A DNA stretch of 8,762 nt, from the NCBI GenBank assembly GCA_020062065.1, contig JAGUWZ010000088.1:1-8762 (forward strand). The letters are read 5' to 3'. The notes below the pieces were generated by a model. It made no database searches. It had not been told where the DNA came from and saw only the letters and a list, made by a program, of their open reading frames with translations. Source of the DNA: Candidatus Omnitrophota bacterium (GTDB lineage Bacteria; Omnitrophota; Gorgyraeia; Gygaellales; Profunditerraquicolaceae). This document shows, in pieces, positions 5,882 through 8,762 of this stretch. The translations under genes and the position numbers were made by a program. Position 1 is the first letter of the stretch, and each line of letters opens with the position of its first letter.

Positions 5882-5908
5882 AATAAAAAACTCCCTCCTG
5901 CTACAGTC

Positions 5909-6517
5909 TCAAGCAAAATGTTTAGCCTTATATTTCTCCAATAACTCTAAGCTTTTCTCTTTGCACTTGCCGCAGACTGTGCCGATTTTGGTATGTTCCT
6001 GGAGTTGATAATAATTCCGTGCTCCTTCAAGCACAGCTTGTTCAATTTCCGCGTCGGTTATCCCCAGACATTGACAGATAATATGCATTTTTGCCGCTTT
6101 GACTCTATCCAGCATGCCGTTACGTGTGTAATAATCGTCTATCGCAGCCCGTAATGCCTTATCTCCAAGGACTGAACAATGAATCTTATGTTCTGGAAGC
6201 CCTCCCAAGGCCTTTGCAATATCATGCGAACTTAATTTATACGCCTGGCTAAGTGTTTTGCCGATGGCTAACTCAGAAAGCGCTGAAGTGCTGGCAATAG
6301 CGCTGGCGCAGCCATAGGTCTTCCACTTTAAATCGGTGATAATATTTTTTTCTTTGTCAACTTTAATCACCACAACCATCTCATCCCCGCATTTGATATT
6401 TCCGATTACTCCCTGGCCGTCAGCCTCAAAGGATTCTTCGTCAAGCAAAAGATTACGCGGATGCATAAAATGGTCTTTGACTATATCGCTATATAACCAT
6501 TCAGGTTGTTTATCCAT
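5909..6517 (-). CDS. nifU: NifU-type Fe-S cluster scaffold, two-domain form (IscU domain plus BFD-like [2Fe-2S] domain)
   Basis: This is a scaffold on which the neighbouring cysteine desulfurase assembles Fe-S clusters for transfer to apo-proteins. Residues about 8-130 form the IscU-like domain, with ligand cysteines Cys43 (GNIKCGDEM), Cys70 (TYGCASAIASTS) and Cys114 (HCSVLGDKALRAAI). Residues about 140-195 form the BFD-like ferredoxin domain, with Cys148 and Cys150 (IICQCLGITD) and Cys182 and Cys185 (TVCGKC), as in the central domain of nitrogen-fixation NifU. The protein ends at 202 residues, so the C-terminal Nfu domain (CxxC) of full NifU, about 300 residues, is absent; this short form is common in anaerobes. 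The LPPVK motif that recruits HscA in IscU is also absent (the cysteine is preceded by LPEHKIH). The ATG overlaps the nifS end by 8 bases with a weak binding site, implying coupled translation. A nitrogenase role is not implied. Confidence 0.93.
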   Translation of the reverse strand: MDKQPEWLYSDIVKDHFMHPRNLLLDEESFEADGQGVIGNIKCGDEMVVVIKVDKEKNIITDLKWKTYGCASAIASTSALSELAIGKTLSQAYKLSSHDIAKALGGLPEHKIHCSVLGDKALRAAIDDYYTRNGMLDRVKAAKMHIICQCLGITDAEIEQAVLEGARNYYQLQEHTKIGTVCGKCKEKSLELLEKYKAKHFA

Positions 6518-7718
6518 CTTTGGCTTTTGTAGATACGCTTGAAATTTGTCTTACTCGTTTAATAACCCGTCTAAGCTTTTCTATAACATAGTCAATGTCT
6601 TCTACTGTGGTATCCCTACCCAGGCTCATACGAATTGAACCGTGTGCTTGTTCCTGGGGAATTCCTGTTGCAATCAAAACGTGAGACGGGTCCAAAGAGC
6701 CTGAAGCGCAGGCAGAGCCCGTTGAAACCGCAATGCCTTCCATATCAAGATACAAAAGTATTGCTTCTCCTTCTGCACCGCTAAAAGAAACATTGAGCGT
6801 CCCAGGCAAACAGTCCGTCGGATGACCATTAAACTTAGTATCAGGAATATTTTTCTCAATGCCGTCCTTGAGTCGTTTCTTAAGCCTAACCAAACGTTTG
6901 AATTCTTCAGACGCCTCTATCTTGCGCATTTCAATTGCCTTAGCTAACCCGATAATACCGAGCGTATTTTCCGTGCCCGCGCGTCTACCTTTTTCCTGAT
7001 GGCCTCCGCGGATAAATGGACAAAACACAACGCCCTTGCGCACATAGAGAGCGCCGATCCCTTTGGGGCCGTAAATCTTGTGCGCAGAAAAAGAAAGATA
7101 ATCTACTTCAAGTTCTCTAACATCAATGGGTATCTTGCCTACTGCCTGAACAGCGTCGGTATGAAAGAAAGCCCCTGCCTTCTTAACGATTCTAGAGATC
7201 TCTTTGATATCCTGAATTGTGCCTATTTCGTTATTAGCCATCATCACCGAGACTAAAGCAGTAGCGTTTGATAAAGCAGCCTTAAGTTGGTGCATATCTA
7301 TTTTTCCATATTTATCTACCCCGATATAGCTCACCTTGGTCCCTTGCTCCTCCATGCAGGCGGCTGACTCCAGGACGCAGGGGTGCTCGATCTTTGTAGT
7401 GATGATTTCCTTCCGGACTGTTTTTAAACTAAGCATTTCGCAGGTACGCAAGCCTGCGCAGGAAAAAAGATTGATTACCGTATTATTTGCCTCTGAACCG
7501 CTTCCGACAAAAATTATTTCTTCCGGCGCGGCATTGATAAAAGAGGCTATTGTCTTGCGGGCATCTTCAATCAGCTTCCGGGCCTGTCTTCCAGGTTCAT
7601 GCAGACTTGACGGATTTCCGAAATATTTCATTGCCGCGCGCATGGCTTTTTGCACCTCAGGATGCAGCGGCGTGGTGGCGTTATAGTCTAAATATACTTT
7701 TCGCTTTTGCTGTGACAT
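6510..7718 (-). CDS. nifS: Cysteine desulfurase, NifS/IscS type
   Basis: This PLP enzyme removes sulfur from L-cysteine, leaving alanine and an enzyme persulfide that supplies Fe-S scaffolds and tRNA thiolases. The 402-residue protein has the class V aminotransferase hallmarks: VYLDYNATTP at 8-17, FGNPSSLH at 33-40, GSGSEANN at 72-79, EHPCV at 111-115 with PLP-stacking His112, HTDAVQAVGK at 186-195, the PLP lysine Lys214 in SAHKIYGPKG, RAGTEN at 246-251, and the catalytic loop STGSACASGSLDPSH at 332-346 with Cys337. The loop with its Ser-rich flank is the group I (NifS/IscS) form, not the SufS form. The ATG follows the mnmA TAG with no gap, and the mnmA 3' end supplies GGGGGAG as a binding site. 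nifU overlaps its stop. Placement between mnmA and nifU suggests it serves both tRNA 2-thiolation and cluster assembly. No key residue is missing. Confidence 0.96.
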   Translation of the reverse strand: MSQQKRKVYLDYNATTPLHPEVQKAMRAAMKYFGNPSSLHEPGRQARKLIEDARKTIASFINAAPEEIIFVGSGSEANNTVINLFSCAGLRTCEMLSLKTVRKEIITTKIEHPCVLESAACMEEQGTKVSYIGVDKYGKIDMHQLKAALSNATALVSVMMANNEIGTIQDIKEISRIVKKAGAFFHTDAVQAVGKIPIDVRELEVDYLSFSAHKIYGPKGIGALYVRKGVVFCPFIRGGHQEKGRRAGTENTLGIIGLAKAIEMRKIEASEEFKRLVRLKKRLKDGIEKNIPDTKFNGHPTDCLPGTLNVSFSGAEGEAILLYLDMEGIAVSTGSACASGSLDPSHVLIATGIPQEQAHGSIRMSLGRDTTVEDIDYVIEKLRRVIKRVRQISSVSTKAKDG

Positions 7719-8762
7719 CTACTCCCCCTTGCTTAGCACGTTACTAATGATTCCGCCGCCAAGAACCACATCCCGTTTATAAAACACTGCAGATTGTCCA
7801 GGTGTAATGGCAAACTGCGGCTGATCGAAAATTACCTCTGCCCTGCTGGCAATGGGAATAACCGTTGCTTGCGCTTCCCGGTGCAGATATCTGATTTTTA
7901 CTCGGCAGCGAAATGGCTCTCTTATTATACCATTAACGAACTTGGTATCTTCGAGAATACATGCCTTTCGTAATACTTCTTGTTTTGGCCCTACCTGCAC
8001 AGTGTTGCTTTGTCTATCAATAGCTGTAACGTACAACGGCACCTTTGCGGCTATGCCTAAACCATGCCGCTGACCAATGGTAAAATTACCTGTGCCTGCG
8101 TGTTTGCCGAGCACAATTCCCTGTTTATCCACGATGGCTCCGGCAGCAAAACAATCTGCCGAATAGGTTTTAAGAAAATCCGTGTAGTGACGGCCGACAA
8201 AACATATCTCTTGGCTTTCTTTTTTTTCCGACACCGGCAACCTGTACCTGCGCGCTAACTTGCGCACCTCAAACTTGGTAAGCCCTCCCAGCGGAAACAA
8301 AATATGCTTAAGTTTTCTTTTGTCTATTCGGTAGAGAAAATAAGACTGGTCCTTTGCCTTATCCTTTGCTTTTTTCAGCACTGCGCCGGCGCCAATTCGT
8401 GCGTAATGACCGGTGGCCAAAAAATTTACTCCTAAGCTGCGAGTCCGCTGGAGCAGAGCGTCAAACTTAACAAATTCGTTGCAGCGGATACAGGGGTTCG
8501 GGGTTCTGGCCTGTTCGTACTCTTTGATAAAATCTCCTACCACCTTCTTGCGCAGGACATCTCCAAACGCTAAGGTGTAGTGCGCAATTCCTAAAACATC
8601 AGCTACGGCCTTGGCGTCTCTAATACCTTCTGCTCCACAACAACTGGGTTGTCCGGTTTCTGAATCCGGTAAATCAAAACACATGGTAATTCCAGTAATT
8701 TTAAATCCGCGCCTCTTCAGAAGCGTCGCAGCCACTGACGAATCCACTCCGCCACTCATAGC
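7719..8762 (-). CDS. mnmA: tRNA-uridine 2-sulfurtransferase MnmA, 5' end outside the window
   Basis: MnmA makes the 2-thio group of s2U34 in tRNAs for Lys, Glu and Gln: it adenylates U34 and transfers persulfide sulfur from a desulfurase. An ATG at 8759 opens MSGGVDSSVAAT, but family members have some ten residues before this PP-loop and the codon before it (8762-8760, Ala) continues the typical AMSGGVDSS. The true start is therefore beyond the right edge. Numbering from that Met: PP-loop SGGVDSS at 2-8, nucleophile Cys90 in TPNPCIRCN, ATGHYAR at 115-121, DQSYFLYR at 137-144, second catalytic Cys186 in SQEICFVG, FTIGQRHGLG at 226-235, and a C-terminal beta domain ending PGQSAVFY and VLGGGII. 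A Cys-Cys pair at 40-41 is seen in a subset of MnmA proteins. nifS starts at the next base after the stop, so the pair is probably co-transcribed and functionally linked. The identification is firm. Confidence 0.96.
   Translation of the reverse strand, partial: AMSGGVDSSVAATLLKRRGFKITGITMCFDLPDSETGQPSCCGAEGIRDAKAVADVLGIAHYTLAFGDVLRKKVVGDFIKEYEQARTPNPCIRCNEFVKFDALLQRTRSLGVNFLATGHYARIGAGAVLKKAKDKAKDQSYFLYRIDKRKLKHILFPLGGLTKFEVRKLARRYRLPVSEKKESQEICFVGRHYTDFLKTYSADCFAAGAIVDKQGIVLGKHAGTGNFTIGQRHGLGIAAKVPLYVTAIDRQSNTVQVGPKQEVLRKACILEDTKFVNGIIREPFRCRVKIRYLHREAQATVIPIASRAEVIFDQPQFAITPGQSAVFYKRDVVLGGGIISNVLSKGE

Noticed and set aside
5830..5883. Short TTG-initiated minus-strand frame of 17 codons after the GGAGGGAG upstream of the PP-loop gene
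   Set aside because: Spacing to the TTG (7 bases) is good, but the frame ends 40 bases inside the PP-loop gene with no sign of a regulatory leader peptide, and a local GGTGA can serve the real ATG.
5476..5886. Open frame of 136 codons on the plus strand
   Set aside because: It lies antisense to the PP-loop domain of a clearly conserved gene, has no recognisable motif and no supporting binding site; it is a shadow of the minus-strand reading frame. Other plus-strand frames in the window were dropped for the same reason.
5884..5908. Rho-independent terminator between nifU and the PP-loop gene (T6 run at 5890-5885)
   Set aside because: The T-run is preceded by a purine-rich CAGGAGGGAG with no complementary arm, so no stable hairpin forms; the 35-base gap suggests the genes are co-transcribed.
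8757..8759. ATG at 8759 as the true mnmA start
   Set aside because: It falls at the Met of the conserved AMSGGVDSS PP-loop, leaving no room for the first beta strand, and the upstream codon stays open to the window edge.

Overview
The window carries two compact gene clusters, both on the minus strand, separated by one 358-base regulatory gap. No RNA gene, insertion sequence, phage gene or CRISPR array was seen. Gene content suggests an anaerobic or microaerophilic bacterium, probably an uncultured lineage: a two-domain NifU with a matching NifS, a biotin synthase lacking one of the usual auxiliary-cluster cysteines, and AT-leaning codon use with many ATA, AGA and AGG codons. A candidate-phylum affiliation such as Omnitrophota is only a guess; the sequence does not settle the phylum.

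Right part (8762 down to 4869): a sulfur-trafficking and tRNA-thiolation operon. In transcription order it holds mnmA (5' end beyond the window), a NifS-type cysteine desulfurase starting directly after the mnmA stop, a NifU-type Fe-S scaffold overlapping nifS by 8 bases, and, 35 bases further on, a ThiI/MnmA-related PP-loop protein with a C-terminal NFACT-R-like domain. The desulfurase probably feeds persulfide sulfur to MnmA (s2U34 of tRNA), to NifU (Fe-S clusters) and perhaps to the PP-loop protein, whose RNA target is unknown.

Middle (4868 to 4511): downstream of the sulfur operon lie a 16-base palindrome and a cluster of GCAGAT-type direct and inverted repeats. Then come a sigma70-like promoter, an excellent match to the BirA biotin-repressor operator over its -10 region, and an untranslated leader of about 84 bases with two mutually exclusive hairpins before the bioB ribosome binding site.

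Left part (4510 down to 1): the biotin operon bioB-bioF-bioHC-bioD-bioA, with every gene overlapping the next by 4 to 14 bases; bioA runs off the left edge. It encodes all four ring-assembly steps (BioF, BioA, BioD, BioB). It also encodes a BioH-BioC fusion that puts the methyl group on and takes it off the pimelate precursor in one polypeptide. With the general fatty-acid machinery this makes a complete biotin pathway.

The most notable points are the BirA-like operator, the BioB Cys-to-Asp change at a [2Fe-2S] ligand position, the BioHC fusion, the PP-loop/NFACT-R protein and the intergenic repeat cluster. No wholly undescribed multi-gene system is evident.
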